A DNA stretch of 64,000 nt, from NCBI RefSeq assembly GCF_910593785.1, contig NZ_CAJVAP010000001.1:62001-126000 (forward strand), given 5' to 3'. Source of the DNA: Leucobacter soli. GTDB lineage: Bacteria > Actinomycetota > Actinomycetes > Actinomycetales > Microbacteriaceae. Below are positions 40,396-50,364 of this stretch, in pieces. Within the stretch, counting starts at the first letter, position 1, and each line of letters opens with the position of its first letter. A program made the position numbers and the translations under genes. The notes below the pieces were generated by a model. The model did not search any database and was not told the origin of the DNA. It was given only the letters and a program-made list of their open reading frames with translations.

Positions 40396-43300
40396 TCAGA
40401 CCCCGACGAGACAGCCGGGTCCGAGCAGGCCCTTCAGGTCTCCGTACAGATCCGCGGTCACGCGAACGCGCTGCGGCAGTTCGAACACCCGTACTCCGCC
40501 GGCGGTGAGGAGGTTCAGGCGCACTTCGCTCTCGCCCCGGTGCCGCTGCAGCATCTCCTTGAGACGGCTCACCGTGTCCACCGTCGCCCGGCTGTCGGAG
40601 ACCGAGATGGTCAGCGACTCGGCGTCGTCCTGCACCACGGCGTCGATCACCTTGACGGAATACGCGTGCATCGAGATGCCGTCGTCTCGCGCGTTGAGCT
40701 TCCCGCGCAGCGCGACGATCGCGTCATCCTTGAGCAGCGAGCCGTACTCCTGGTACGACTTGCCCATGAAGAGCGCCTGCATCTCGCCGGTGAAGTCCTC
40801 GATGGTGACCATGCCGTAGAGGTTGCCGGACTTCGCGGTGCGGTGCTGGACGCTCGTGAGCAGGCCCGCGATCACGACGGTCTCACCGTCCGTCTTCGCG
40901 TCCGGGTTCGTCGCATGCTCGATCGAACTGGTGGAGTCCTTCGCCAGTGCGGTCTCGAGCCCCCGCAGCGGGTGGTCCGAGACGTACAGGCCCAGCATCT
41001 CCCGCTCGAACGAGAGCTTGTCCTTCTTCGACCATTCCGGCCGCTCGGGGACGAGCTGGTGCGCCTCCGCACCGCTCTCCTCGGCGGTCTCGGCGAAGAG
41101 GCTGTCGAAGTCGAAACCGACGTTGCCGCTCTCCGCGTCCCGCTTCTGCTTCACCGAGCTCTCCACCGCGCTCTCGTGGATCTCGAGCAGCGCCCGCCTG
41201 GTGGAGCCGAGCGCATCGAAGGCGCCGGCCTTGATGAGGGACTCGATGGTGCGCTTGTTCAGCACCTGCATGGGCACGCGCTTGAGGAAGTCGTGGAACG
41301 AGGCGAAGTCACCGGATCCGCCCTCCCCGCCGCTCTCCCGAGCGCTGCGGATGCCGTCCACGACGTTCGCGCCGACGTTGCGGATCGCGCCGAGACCGAA
41401 TCGGATGTCGCCGCCGACCGCCGCGAAGTTCGCGAACGACTCGTCGACCGACGGCGGCAGCACCTTGATGCCCATCCGCCGGCACTCGTTGAGGTAGAGC
41501 GCGAGCTGATCCTTCTTGTCGCCGACGCTCGTGAGCAGCGCGGCCATGTACTCCGCCGGGTAGTGCGCCTTGAGGTAAGCGGTCCAGTAGCTGACGACCC
41601 CGTAGGCCGCCGAGTGCGCCTTGTTGAAGGCGTAGTCCGAGAACGGCAGCAGGATGTCCCAGAGCGCCTTCACCGCGGCATCCGAGAAGCCGCGGTCGCG
41701 CATCCCGCCGCTGAAGCCCTCGTACTGCTTGTCGAGCTCCTCCTTCTTCTTCTTGCCCATGGCCCGCCGCAGGATGTCGGCCTGGCCGAGGGAGAACCCG
41801 GCCACCCGCTGCGCGATCGACATGACCTGCTCCTGGTAGATGATCAGGCCGTAGGTCGTGTCGAGGATGTCCTTGAGGGGTTCCTCGAGCTCGGGATGGA
41901 TGGGGGTGATCGGCTGCAGACCGTTCTTGCGCAGCGCGTAGTTGGTGTGCGAGTCGGCGCCCATCGGGCCGGGGCGGTAGAGCGCGAGCACGGCCGAGAT
42001 GTCCTCGAAGTTGTCCGGCTTCATCAGCCGCAGCAGGCCGCGCATCGGTCCGCCGTCGAGCTGGAACACGCCGAGGGTGTCGCCGCGTGCGAGCAGCGCG
42101 TACGATGCCGCGTCGTCGAGCGACAGCGCCTCGAGGTCGAGCTCCTCGCCCCGGTTGAGGCGGATGTTCTCGAGCGCGTCCGAGATGATCGTGAGGTTGC
42201 GCAGCCCCAGGAAGTCCATCTTGATGAGCCCGAGGCCCTCGCAGGTGGGATAGTCGAACTGCGTGACGATCTGCCCGTCCTGCTCGCGCTTCATGATCGG
42301 GATGATGTCGATGAGCGGGTCGCTCGACATGATCACGCCGGCCGCGTGCACGCCCCACTGGCGCTTCAGCCCCTCGAGCCCCAGGGCGGTCTCGTAGACC
42401 GTCTTCGCCTCCGAGTCGACCTCGAGCACCGCCCGGAACTCTGCGGCCTCCTTGTAGCGCTCGTGCTCCGGATCGGTGATGCCTGCGAGCGGGATGTCCT
42501 TCGCCATGACGGCCGGCGGCATCGCCTTCGTCAGCTTCTCCCCCATGCCGAAGGGGAAGCCAAGCACGCGGGAGGCATCCTTCAGCGCCTGCTTCGACTT
42601 GATCGTGCCGTAGGTGACGATCTGCGCGACGCGCTCGTCGCCGTACTTCTCGGTCACGTACTTGATCACCTCGCCGCGTCGGCGATCGTCGAAGTCGACG
42701 TCGAAGTCGGGCATCGACACGCGGTCGGGGTTGAGGAAGCGCTCGAAGATCAGCCCGTGCTGCAGCGGGTCGAGGTCGGTGATGCGCATGGCGTAGGCCG
42801 CCATCGACCCTGCGCCCGAGCCGCGACCCGGGCCGACCCTGATGCCGTTGTCCTTCGCCCAGTTGATGAAGTCGGCGACGACGAGGAAGTAGCCGGGGAA
42901 CCCCATCTGCGTGATGACGCCGGTCTCGTACTCGGCCTGCTTCCGCACCTCATCGGGGATCCCGCCCGGGTACCTGTAGTGGAGGCCGCGTTCGACCTCC
43001 TTCACGAACCACGACTCCTCGTTCTCGCCCTCCGGCACCGGGTAGCGCGGCATGTAGTTGGCCGAGGTGTTGAACTCGCTGCTGCAGCGCTCGGCGATCA
43101 GCAGCGTGTTGTCGCAGGCCTCCGGCAGCTCCCGGAAGAGGTGGCGCATCTCGCTCGCGCTCTTGAGGTAGTAGCCGTCGCCGTCGAAGTGGAAGCGGTT
43201 CGGGTCGTCGAGCGTGGAGCCCGACTGCACGCACAGGAGCGCCTCGTGCGCCTTCGCGTCGTGCTGGTGCGTGTAGTGCAGGTCGTTGGTGGCCACGAGC

Positions 43301-43944
43301 GGGATGCCGAGATCCTTCGCGATCTCGAGGAGCTCCTTCTGCACACGCCGCTCGATCTCGAGCCCGTGGTCCATGATCTCGCAGAAGAAGTTCTCCTTGC
43401 CGAAGAGGTCCTGGAACTCCGCGGCCGCCGCGCGCGCCTCCGCGTACTGCCCGAGACGCAGACGCGTATGGATCTCCCCGGACGGGCAGCCGGTCGTCGC
43501 GATAATCCCTTTCGCGTAGCGCTGCAGCAGCTCGCGATCCATGCGCGGCTTGAAGTAGTAGCCTTCGATGCTCGCGAGCGACGAGAGCCGGAAGAGGTTG
43601 TGCATGCCCTCGGTGCTCTGGGAGAGCATCGTCATGTGGGTGTACGCGCCGCCGCCCGAGACGTCATCGCCCCCGCCCCCGCCCCAGCGCACGCGCGTGC
43701 GGTCGCCTCGGTGCGTTCCCGGAGTGAGGTAGGCCTCGATGCCGATGATCGGTTTGACGCCGTTGTTCCGCGCCGTCTGCCAGAAGTCGAAGGCCCCGAA
43801 CGTGTTCCCGTGATCGGTCACCGCGATCGCGGGCATGCCCTGCGCCGCCGCCGCTTCGATGAGCGGCTTCACCCGGGCGGCGCCGTCGAGCATCGAGTAC
43901 TCGCTGTGAACGTGCAGATGGACGAACCCGTCTTTCTCGGACAC
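40396..43944 (-). CDS. dnaE: DNA polymerase III alpha subunit
   Basis: DnaE is the replicative polymerase catalytic subunit. The 1182-aa protein opens with the PHP domain (FVHLHVHSEYSMLDG, AVTDHGNTFGAFDF), then the polymerase core with GPGRGSGAGSM and MPDFDVDFDDRRRGEVI holding catalytic Asp residues. Next come FGMGEKLTKAMP and MGKKKKEELDKQ, the helix-hairpin-helix and the OB domain (VVIAGLLTSVQHRT). PHP metal ligands look intact. I chose the GTG at 43944 because AAAGGGG precedes it and homologues begin there; a GTG at 43962 is possible. The frame antisense to it is a shadow. Confidence 0.95.
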   Translation of the reverse strand: MSEKDGFVHLHVHSEYSMLDGAARVKPLIEAAAAQGMPAIAVTDHGNTFGAFDFWQTARNNGVKPIIGIEAYLTPGTHRGDRTRVRWGGGGGDDVSGGGAYTHMTMLSQSTEGMHNLFRLSSLASIEGYYFKPRMDRELLQRYAKGIIATTGCPSGEIHTRLRLGQYAEARAAAAEFQDLFGKENFFCEIMDHGLEIERRVQKELLEIAKDLGIPLVATNDLHYTHQHDAKAHEALLCVQSGSTLDDPNRFHFDGDGYYLKSASEMRHLFRELPEACDNTLLIAERCSSEFNTSANYMPRYPVPEGENEESWFVKEVERGLHYRYPGGIPDEVRKQAEYETGVITQMGFPGYFLVVADFINWAKDNGIRVGPGRGSGAGSMAAYAMRITDLDPLQHGLIFERFLNPDRVSMPDFDVDFDDRRRGEVIKYVTEKYGDERVAQIVTYGTIKSKQALKDASRVLGFPFGMGEKLTKAMPPAVMAKDIPLAGITDPEHERYKEAAEFRAVLEVDSEAKTVYETALGLEGLKRQWGVHAAGVIMSSDPLIDIIPIMKREQDGQIVTQFDYPTCEGLGLIKMDFLGLRNLTIISDALENIRLNRGEELDLEALSLDDAASYALLARGDTLGVFQLDGGPMRGLLRLMKPDNFEDISAVLALYRPGPMGADSHTNYALRKNGLQPITPIHPELEEPLKDILDTTYGLIIYQEQVMSIAQRVAGFSLGQADILRRAMGKKKKEELDKQYEGFSGGMRDRGFSDAAVKALWDILLPFSDYAFNKAHSAAYGVVSYWTAYLKAHYPAEYMAALLTSVGDKKDQLALYLNECRRMGIKVLPPSVDESFANFAAVGGDIRFGLGAIRNVGANVVDGIRSARESGGEGGSGDFASFHDFLKRVPMQVLNKRTIESLIKAGAFDALGSTRRALLEIHESAVESSVKQKRDAESGNVGFDFDSLFAETAEESGAEAHQLVPERPEWSKKDKLSFEREMLGLYVSDHPLRGLETALAKDSTSSIEHATNPDAKTDGETVVIAGLLTSVQHRTAKSGNLYGMVTIEDFTGEMQALFMGKSYQEYGSLLKDDAIVALRGKLNARDDGISMHAYSVKVIDAVVQDDAESLTISVSDSRATVDTVSRLKEMLQRHRGESEVRLNLLTAGGVRVFELPQRVRVTADLYGDLKGLLGPGCLVGV

Positions 43945-43972
43945 CGATACGACCCCTTTCACCGATCCGTCC

Positions 43973-43978
43973 AGGGTA
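43973..43978 (-). promoter_or_regulatory. Candidate -10 box for dnaE
   Basis: TACCCT on the minus strand predicts a leader of about 20 nt with the AAAGGGG ribosome binding site. Confidence 0.4.
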
Positions 43979-44029
43979 TCGCGCCGGCGCACGGTCGGGT
44001 GACCCGCCTGCTGAACCGAGCCTGTCCCG

Positions 44030-44947
44030 TCAGTCCGCGAGCACGTCGAGCGCGCGCTGCAGATCCTCGGGATAGACGCTCTCGAACGAGACCGGTTCCC
44101 CGGTGCCCGGGTGTCGGAAGCCGAGCCGCATCGCGTGCAGCCATTGCCGTTCGAGGCCCAGCCGCGCGCTCAGCACCGGATCGGCGCCGTACATCGTGTC
44201 GCCGACGCAGGGATGGTGCTGGGCCGACATGTGCACGCGGATCTGGTGCGTGCGGCCGGTCTCGAGCTCGATCTCGAGCAGGGAGGCGTAGGGAAAGGCC
44301 TCGAGGGTCGTGTAGTGGGTGACCGAGGGCTTGCCGTCGCGCGTCACGGCGAACTTCCACTCGCTGCCGGGGTGCCGCCCGATCGGCCCCTCGATGGTGC
44401 CGCTGAGGGGGTCCGGGTGGCCCTGCACGACGGCGTGGTAGATCTTCTCGACCGTCCGCTCCTTGAACGCGCGCTTCAGCAGGCTGTAGGCCAGCTCGCT
44501 CTTGGCCACCACCATCAAACCGCTGGTGCCCGCATCGAGCCGGTGCACCACTCCCTGCCGCTCGGGCGGCCCGGAGGTGGCGATCCGGTAGCCCGCGCCC
44601 ATGAGCGCCCCGAGCACGGTCGGCCCGCTCCAGCCCAGCGAGGGGTGCGCGGCGACGCCCGCCGGTTTGTCGACGACCACGATGTCGTCGTCGTCGTGCA
44701 CGATGCCGAGTTCGGGCAGATCGACCGGCACGATCTCCGGCCCGGTGCGCTCTTCCCAGGAGACCTCGAGCCAGGCTCCGGGGACGAGGCGATCACTCTT
44801 CCCCATGGCGCGCCCGTCGAGGGTGACGCCCCCCGATCGGGCGACCTCCGCCGCGAAGCTCCGTGAGAACCCGAGCAGCTTGGCGAGCCCCGCATCGACC
44901 CGGTCGCCGGCCAGCCCCTCGGGGACCGGCAGCGAACGATGCTCCAT
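44030..44947 (-). CDS. RluA-family pseudouridine synthase (RluD-like)
   Basis: The 305-aa protein has an N-terminal S4 domain ([20 protein letters not shown]) and the RluA/RluD catalytic domain with [17 protein letters not shown], in which Asp is the nucleophile, and [22 protein letters not shown]. The probable target is 23S rRNA (RluD sites 1911/1915/1917), by its usual place next to lspA. It starts on the last base of lspA's stop codon (TGATG). Confidence 0.92.
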   Translation of the reverse strand: MEHRSLPVPEGLAGDRVDAGLAKLLGFSRSFAAEVARSGGVTLDGRAMGKSDRLVPGAWLEVSWEERTGPEIVPVDLPELGIVHDDDDIVVVDKPAGVAAHPSLGWSGPTVLGALMGAGYRIATSGPPERQGVVHRLDAGTSGLMVVAKSELAYSLLKRAFKERTVEKIYHAVVQGHPDPLSGTIEGPIGRHPGSEWKFAVTRDGKPSVTHYTTLEAFPYASLLEIELETGRTHQIRVHMSAQHHPCVGDTMYGADPVLSARLGLERQWLHAMRLGFRHPGTGEPVSFESVYPEDLQRALDVLAD

Positions 44948-45675
44948 CAGCGGGTCCCCTCGGACCGCGGGTCGTCGGAACGCGGCTCGTCCGAACTCGG
45001 CTCGTCCGAACTCGGCTCATCCGGATGAGAGCCGTCGGACCGCGGATCGTCGGACTGGGGGTCTTCGGACTGGGCATCGTCGGGCCGGGACTCGTCATCC
45101 CGGTCCTCCTGCCGCTCGCGCGACCGGACCCGCGGTCCGCCGTCGATCGGGAGCCCGAGCAGGGAGATCAGGACGAAGAGGATCATCGCCGACACTATTC
45201 CGATATCGGCGACGTTGTAGATCGCCGGCATCATCCAGGGCGTCGAGATGAAATCGATCACGTGCCCGACGGGGAAGCCGGGCTCACGGATCAGCCGGTC
45301 GGTGAGATTCCCCGCGACGCCGCCGAGCAGCAGCGCGAAGAACACCGCCCAGCTGCGCGAGCCGAGCCGGCGGATCTGCCAGAGGACTGCGGCGAGGACG
45401 ACGGCGGCGAGGATCGTGAAGACCCAGGTCGCCCCGGTCGCGAAGGAGAACGCGGCCCCCGGGTTGCGGACGAAGTGCCACTGCAGGAACTCCCCAAGCA
45501 CCGGCACCGTCCGCCCCTCCGGCAGATGCTCGACCACCCAGTTCTTGCTGAGCTGATCCGCGGCGTAGACGACGACCGCCAGCACGAGCAGCATCAGCGC
45601 CTGCGCGCGGTGCCGCGGCACGGCGACGGCCGCCGCCCCTTCGGACACGGCGGCCGTTTCAGCCTTGTTCTCCAC
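44947..45675 (-). CDS. lspA: Signal peptidase II (prolipoprotein)
   Basis: LspA removes signal peptides from prolipoproteins in the membrane. The 242-aa protein has four helices; catalytic Asp125 is in [10 protein letters not shown] and Asp157 in YNVADIGI. The C-terminus (about 186-242) is an unusual hydrophilic tail of repeated five-residue units such as SDEPS and SDDPR, encoded at about 44950-45108; E. coli LspA has nothing like it. The GTG start lies 8 bp after divIVA. Confidence 0.92.
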   Translation of the reverse strand: MENKAETAAVSEGAAAVAVPRHRAQALMLLVLAVVVYAADQLSKNWVVEHLPEGRTVPVLGEFLQWHFVRNPGAAFSFATGATWVFTILAAVVLAAVLWQIRRLGSRSWAVFFALLLGGVAGNLTDRLIREPGFPVGHVIDFISTPWMMPAIYNVADIGIVSAMILFVLISLLGLPIDGGPRVRSRERQEDRDDESRPDDAQSEDPQSDDPRSDGSHPDEPSSDEPSSDEPRSDDPRSEGTR

Positions 45676-45683
45676 TCGCGGGA

Positions 45684-46331
45684 TCAGTTGAGACCCTGCG
45701 GACGGCCCTTGGGCTCGGGCGAGCCCTCGAGCTCGCGCAGCTGTGCCTGGATGTAGGACGAGAGGGTGCTGCGGTACTCGGACTCGAACTCGCGCAGCTC
45801 GCTGATGCGGCGGTTGATGCCGTCGCGCTCGCCTTCGAGGCGGTTGAGCTCGTCGGCGCGCTTCTGCTGGGCCTCTTCGACCAGCTGGTTCGCGGTGTGC
45901 TCGGCCTCGGCGACCGTGCGATCGCGCTGCTCCTCGCCGTCGCGGATGTACTTGTCGTGCAGTTCGAGCGCCAGCTGGAGCATCGCGCTCGACTTGACCG
46001 CGGCCGCGTCGTAGACGGATCCGCCCTCTGCGGCGGGCTCCACCGGCTCCTCGGGCTTCGCGGCGGGCTGCGCGTCGACCACGATCGTCTGCTCGGAGAC
46101 GTTGGCGGCGGGCTGCGCCGACTCTGCCGCGCCCTCGGCCGACTCGAGCTCCGCGACGCGGGCGTTCGCCTGCTCGAGCTCGGTCTGCAGCCGCGAGATC
46201 TCCTCGTCGCGCTGACGCAGTTCCACGACGATCTGGTCGAGGAGGTCGTCCACCTGGTCCATGTCGTAGCCGTCACGGAACTTCGTGACCTCAAACGTCT
46301 TGTTGAGGACTTCTTCGGGTGTCAGTGCCAT
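45684..46331 (-). CDS. divIVA: DivIVA/Wag31 polar growth and division protein
   Basis: DivIVA binds negatively curved membrane and in Actinobacteria organises polar growth and septum placement. The 215-aa protein has the conserved N-terminus ALTPEEVLNKTFEVTKFRDGYDMDQVDDLLD, then a coiled coil, a Pro/Ala/Glu linker (about 70-105), and a second long coiled coil. The C-terminus ends GRPQGLN. It is read toward lspA. The candidate -10 box is TAGCGT at 46379-46384. Confidence 0.93.
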   Translation of the reverse strand: MALTPEEVLNKTFEVTKFRDGYDMDQVDDLLDQIVVELRQRDEEISRLQTELEQANARVAELESAEGAAESAQPAANVSEQTIVVDAQPAAKPEEPVEPAAEGGSVYDAAAVKSSAMLQLALELHDKYIRDGEEQRDRTVAEAEHTANQLVEEAQQKRADELNRLEGERDGINRRISELREFESEYRSTLSSYIQAQLRELEGSPEPKGRPQGLN

Positions 46332-46378
46332 TTCCTACGTCACTTTCGCAATCGGGGCTGCCCTCCGCAGCACGTTAC

Positions 46379-46384
46379 ACGCTA
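46379..46384 (-). promoter_or_regulatory. Candidate -10 box for divIVA
   Basis: TAGCGT lies in the gap between yggT and divIVA, about 48 bp before the divIVA ATG, with no clear -35 box. Confidence 0.4.
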
Positions 46385-46397
46385 GCAAACATGGACC

Positions 46398-46700
46398 CTA
46401 TGCGGGAACCGCGCGGATGATCGCGAGGAGAATCCAGCAGGTGACCATGGTGAGCATCCAGCCCAGATCGAGGGAGATCTGCCCGAGGCGGATCGGTGGG
46501 AGAATGCGCCGGAAGAATCGGATCGGCGGGTCCGTCAGCGTGAAGACGATCTCTGTGATCACCAGCAGCGGGCCGCGCGGGCGGAACCTCGGGTTGAACG
46601 CGAGCACGAAATCCAGGATCAGCCGGATCCAGAGGACCCAGGTATAGATCTGCAGCGCCCAGAAGAGGACGAGCAGGACGAGGCCGAGGACGAGCTGCAC
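46398..46700 (-). CDS. yggT: YggT family membrane protein
   Basis: The 100-aa protein has two hydrophobic halves (about 2-35 and 75-98) around the conserved FTLTDPPIRFFRRILPPIRLGQISLDLG, the YggT signature. In Actinobacteria it is always near sepF and divIVA and probably supports division-site membrane functions; no enzymatic role is known. The GTG start is 5 bp after sepF ends. Confidence 0.9.
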   Translation of the reverse strand: MQLVLGLVLLVLFWALQIYTWVLWIRLILDFVLAFNPRFRPRGPLLVITEIVFTLTDPPIRFFRRILPPIRLGQISLDLGWMLTMVTCWILLAIIRAVPA

Positions 46701-46705
46701 CGCGG

Positions 46706-47182
46706 CTAGGCGCTCGTGCCCACGAAGAACGAACCGCTCTCCTGCTGGGGCCGCTCATCGCCGCTGACGGCGATGTGCTCGGGAGAGAGCAGGAACACCT
46801 TGCTGGTCACCCGCTCGATGCGTCCGTTCAGCCCCATCGAGAGTCCGCTCGCGAAGTCGATCAGCCGACGGGCATCGCCTTCGTTCATCCGGGAGAGATT
46901 GAGGATCACCGGCACGCCCTCGCGGTAGCTCTCGGCGATCGTCGCGGCGTCCCGGTACTCGGTCGGATGCACGGTGAGGATCTCGTTCATGGAGGGGGTC
47001 GAGGCGTGCCGGGTCGGGGTGACCTTGCGCAGCGGCGTGACCTGCGCGCGCGGCTGCGTCGAGCGCGCTGCAGGCGCGGCCGCGGCGGGAGCGGCTTCGC
47101 TCACCACTCCGGTCTCCTGGGCGTCGAGATCCTCCTCGGCGAGACCGAGGAACACCATCGTCTTCTTCAGCGGGTTGCCCAT
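46706..47182 (-). CDS. sepF: Cell division protein SepF
   Basis: SepF anchors FtsZ to the membrane in Actinobacteria, which lack FtsA. The 158-aa protein begins [18 protein letters not shown] (amphipathic membrane-binding helix), then a Pro/Ala linker, and the SepF core ([68 protein letters not shown]). Confidence 0.94.
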   Translation of the reverse strand: MGNPLKKTMVFLGLAEEDLDAQETGVVSEAAPAAAAPAARSTQPRAQVTPLRKVTPTRHASTPSMNEILTVHPTEYRDAATIAESYREGVPVILNLSRMNEGDARRLIDFASGLSMGLNGRIERVTSKVFLLSPEHIAVSGDERPQQESGSFFVGTSA

Positions 47183-47238
47183 GTTCTTCTCTCCTCGATG
47201 ATTCTCGAAGCCGCACTCCCGGCGGGTTGTTTCAGAGA

Positions 47239-47964
47239 CTAGCCTGCGTTCGGTCGATTTCCCGTGATTGCGCTGCCGATGCGAAGGTGTGTCGCACCGG
47301 CGGCGATCGCCTCCGGATAGTCGTGCGTCATGCCGGCGGAGATCGCCGTGGCGGTCGGCGCGAGCGCGCGAAGGCGGTCAGCGTATCCGTGGAGGCGTTC
47401 GAACGCGCCGGCGGCCGCTTCTTCCTCGGGGAGCGGCGCGACCGCCATGATGCCCCGCAGTTCGAGCGTCGGAGTCTCGAGCACGCGCTCGGCGATCCGC
47501 TCTATCTCGTCCGGTGCGGCGCCTCCACGGCCGGGGTCGTCGGTCAGGTTGACCTGGACGAAGGCCTCGATGGGGCTCGCCGTCTCGGCGGTGGCGAGCG
47601 CGTCGACGAGACGCTCCCGATCGATCGAGTGGATCGCGCGCGCGTACTGCGCGGCCTGTCGCGCCTTCTTGGTCTGGAGCTGGCCGATGAAGTGCCAGTT
47701 CAGCGCATCGCCGTCGGGAGTGCGCAACCCGGCGAGCTCCGCGGCCTTCGCTTGCGCCTCCTGGTGCCGGTTCTCGCCGACGTCGCGCACCCCGAGTGCG
47801 GCGAGCGCGCGCACGAGACTCGCCGGATGGAACTTCGTCACGACGATCAGGGTGAGTTCGCCGGGGTCCCTCCCCGCGGCGCGCGCGGCCTCCTCGATGC
47901 CCTGCCGCACCGAGGCGAACCGGGCGTCGAGCGCGGATCCCCCTCCGGAGCCGTTCTCGGTCAT
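47239..47964 (-). CDS. yggS: Pyridoxal phosphate homeostasis protein YggS
   Basis: YggS/YlmE binds PLP and keeps its cellular levels in balance. The 241-aa protein shows [21 protein letters not shown] with the PLP Lys, [36 protein letters not shown] and [27 protein letters not shown]. It follows ftsZ by 4 bp and leads into sepF. Confidence 0.94.
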   Translation of the reverse strand: MTENGSGGGSALDARFASVRQGIEEAARAAGRDPGELTLIVVTKFHPASLVRALAALGVRDVGENRHQEAQAKAAELAGLRTPDGDALNWHFIGQLQTKKARQAAQYARAIHSIDRERLVDALATAETASPIEAFVQVNLTDDPGRGGAAPDEIERIAERVLETPTLELRGIMAVAPLPEEEAAAGAFERLHGYADRLRALAPTATAISAGMTHDYPEAIAAGATHLRIGSAITGNRPNAG

Positions 47965-47968
47965 GGCG

Positions 47969-49204
47969 TCACTTCAGGAAGTCGGGGATGTCGAGATCGT
48001 CATCGTCGCCCTCGAACGCGGCGTCGACCAGCTGCTCCTCGACGGGCGGGTTCACGACGCTCTCGCCGAACTCGCTCGCGAAATCTCCCCCGGAGCTCGC
48101 GCCGATCTCGATCGGACCGGAGGCGCCCGCGGAATCCGCGGCGCTCGACCCCGCGACCGCGACGGACGCCAGGGCGGGGCTCGCGCCCTCCAGGCTCTCC
48201 ACCCGCCCGCGGCGGCGGCCGTGCGCCCCGGTCTGCCGTTCGGCCTGCGCGGCGATCTGCTCGGGGTCGAAGCCCGCGGCGATGACCGTCACGCGCACTT
48301 CGTCGCCGAGGGTGTCGTCGATCACGGTGCCGAAGATGATGTTCGCCTCCTGGTGCACCACGTCCTGCACCAGCTCGGAGGCCTCGGTGATCTCGCTCAG
48401 CGCCAGGTTGGAGGAGCCCTGGATCGAGAGGAGCACCCCGTGCGCGCCTTCGATGCTGGTCTCGAGGAGCGGCGAGGCGACCGCGAGCTCGGCGGCCTTG
48501 ATGGCGCGGTCCGCGCCGCGCGCCGAGCCGATGCCCATGAGCGCGCTGCCGGCGCCCTGCATGACCGACTTCACGTCGGCGAAGTCGACGTTGATGAGAC
48601 CCGGGGTCGTGATCAGATCGGTGATGCCCTGCACGCCGGCGAGCAGCACCTGGTCGGCGGCCGCGAACGCCTCGATCATGCTGATCCCGGGTTCGCTGAT
48701 CTCGAGGAGTCGGTCGTTCGGCACCACGATGAGCGTGTCCACGGCCTCGCGCAGCGTATGGATCCCGCCGTCGGCCTGCGCCGCACGGCGCTTGCCCTCG
48801 AAGCTGAACGGGCGCGTGACCACGCCGATCGTGAGGGCGCCGACGGCGCGGGCGATGCGGGCGACGACGGGCGCCGCGCCGGTCCCGGTGCCGCCGCCCT
48901 CTCCGGCGGTGACGAAGACCATGTCGGCGCCGGCGAGCGCGTCCTCGATCTCGTCGGTGTGGTCCTCTGCCGCGCGACGCCCGACCTCGGGGTCGGCGCC
49001 CGCGCCGAGCCCGCGAGTGAGCTCGCGTCCGATGTCGAGCTTGACGTCGGCGTCGCTGAGCAGCAGAGCCTGCGCGTCGGTGTTGACGGCGATGAACTCG
49101 ACGCCGCGGAGGCCCAGCTCGATCATGCGGTTGACCGCGTTGACCCCGCCGCCGCCGACACCGACGACCTTGATCACCGCGAGGTAGTTCTGGTTCGCTG
49201 ACAC
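47969..49204 (-). CDS. ftsZ: Cell division GTPase FtsZ
   Basis: FtsZ forms the tubulin-like division ring. The 411-aa protein has [17 protein letters not shown], the GTP loop [12 protein letters not shown], the synergy-loop region, and at the C-terminus a variable linker ending in [11 protein letters not shown], which binds SepF and FtsW. I chose the GTG at 49204 ([14 protein letters not shown]) because GGAGGACCCAC precedes it and homologues begin there. An inverted repeat in its leader could affect translation. Confidence 0.97.
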   Translation of the reverse strand: MSANQNYLAVIKVVGVGGGGVNAVNRMIELGLRGVEFIAVNTDAQALLLSDADVKLDIGRELTRGLGAGADPEVGRRAAEDHTDEIEDALAGADMVFVTAGEGGGTGTGAAPVVARIARAVGALTIGVVTRPFSFEGKRRAAQADGGIHTLREAVDTLIVVPNDRLLEISEPGISMIEAFAAADQVLLAGVQGITDLITTPGLINVDFADVKSVMQGAGSALMGIGSARGADRAIKAAELAVASPLLETSIEGAHGVLLSIQGSSNLALSEITEASELVQDVVHQEANIIFGTVIDDTLGDEVRVTVIAAGFDPEQIAAQAERQTGAHGRRRGRVESLEGASPALASVAVAGSSAADSAGASGPIEIGASSGGDFASEFGESVVNPPVEEQLVDAAFEGDDDDLDIPDFLK

Positions 49205-49220
49205 GTGGGTCCTCCCCCTC

Positions 49221-49251
49221 AACTTTCAACCTCTACTTCAAGGTGAAAGTT
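49221..49251 (-). promoter_or_regulatory. Hairpin immediately upstream of the ftsZ ribosome binding site
   Basis: Perfect 8-bp arms AACTTTCA and TGAAAGTT enclose a 15-nt stretch that can add CCT/AGG pairs with one bulge. It ends 4 bp before the GGGGGAGGA ribosome binding site. Candidate -10 boxes TATACC (49260-49265) or AATACT (49252-49257) lie just upstream, so the fold would begin near the mRNA 5' end, or the repeat could be a protein operator. Confidence 0.6.
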
Positions 49252-49377
49252 AGTATTCGGGTATACATTTACCAGTCCTCAAGCTAGAGGCATCCCGCGC
49301 GCCCGCCGACCCGACACACCGCGCGCCGGAGGAAAAAACGCCGTGCCTCCGGTCGCACCGCCGAACACCGGCGCCGG

Positions 49378-50364
49378 TCAGGTGAAGACGGGCGTATCCG
49401 GCGAGGAGACATCGATCCTGGACGCCGACTTGACCGACTTCAGCATCGCCCGCAGCACCACGGCCTTCCGCTGGGTCTCGGCCGGCTCGCCCCAGACGAC
49501 CGACCGACCGCCGGTGAGTTCGAAGGTCACGTCCTGCGCGCTGCTCGCGGACACGCCGACCAGCTTCCTGCGGATGTCGTCGGGCAGGTCGCGGACGATC
49601 CTGGCGGCCGCCGCGAACGCCGGAGTGCTCGGATCCTTCACGCGGCCCGAGGCGAGCGGCACGCCCTTCGGTCGCCCGTCCGTCCGGTCCACGAGGACTC
49701 CCGCCGGATCCCGCAGTTCGAAGCGATCACCGCGCTTCACCGCGATCACCGCATCCCGCTCCTCGATCCGGATGAGCAGGGTGTGCGGCGGGATCCGCTC
49801 GATCGAATAGCGCTGGATCAGGGGGAACGGCTCGAGTGCGCGATGCACCTCGCCATCCCCGACCAGCGCGAGCGGCACGCCCGTGAAGCGTTCGAGTGCC
49901 GGCTGCAGCGCATCCGGGTCAATCTTCGAGGCACCGACGACCCGGATCTCGCGGACGGCGGTCAAGGGGCTCAGCACGCCGACCGCCACGAAGACCGCCA
50001 GCGCCGCCACGGCGCCGCCCGCGACCAGCCAGTTCACGCGACGGCGTCTGAGGTGGGCGGTGAAGCGCCGCCGCTCGCGACGCTCGCGATCCCGGACCGA
50101 ACGACGGGCGCGCTTCAGCCGCTGCCTCGCCGCGCGCACCGGATCCGCAGCCGACTTGCCGCGCCGCTCCAGCGCACCGGGGACCGGGGCCTCCGGCTCC
50201 GCCGCATCCGACTCGAGCGCGCCCGGCCCCGGCGCGATCGACGTCGGCGCGTCCGGCTCCGACGCGCCCGCCGATCCGGGGTCCGGCCCTGCCTTCGGAC
50301 CCGGGTTGCGCGCGTCGCCGCCGAGACCGCCGGCCCCGCCGTCGAAGCCGCCCGGACGTCTCAC
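49378..50364 (-). CDS. ftsQ: Cell division protein FtsQ
   Basis: FtsQ links the cytoplasmic and periplasmic divisome parts. The 328-aa protein has a long cytoplasmic N-terminus (1-109, Gly/Pro/Glu-rich then very basic), one helix (about 110-131) and a POTRA domain ([21 protein letters not shown]). The C-terminal domain includes [25 protein letters not shown]. The GTG at 50364 overlaps the murC stop. There is no ddl or ftsA between murC and ftsZ. Confidence 0.92.
   Translation of the reverse strand: MRRPGGFDGGAGGLGGDARNPGPKAGPDPGSAGASEPDAPTSIAPGPGALESDAAEPEAPVPGALERRGKSAADPVRAARQRLKRARRSVRDRERRERRRFTAHLRRRRVNWLVAGGAVAALAVFVAVGVLSPLTAVREIRVVGASKIDPDALQPALERFTGVPLALVGDGEVHRALEPFPLIQRYSIERIPPHTLLIRIEERDAVIAVKRGDRFELRDPAGVLVDRTDGRPKGVPLASGRVKDPSTPAFAAAARIVRDLPDDIRRKLVGVSASSAQDVTFELTGGRSVVWGEPAETQRKAVVLRAMLKSVKSASRIDVSSPDTPVFT

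Noticed and set aside
40180-44322. A 1380-codon open frame on the plus strand antisense to dnaE
   Set aside because: It mirrors dnaE codon structure in a GC-rich genome, has no domain, is rich in His/Arg/Val as expected for antisense frames, and dnaE on the other strand has complete catalytic motifs.
49321-49350. Terminator between ftsQ and ftsZ (CCGGAGG/CCTCCGG with A6)
   Set aside because: The stem is 7 bp with a 13-nt loop holding the A/T run inside the loop, not after the stem.
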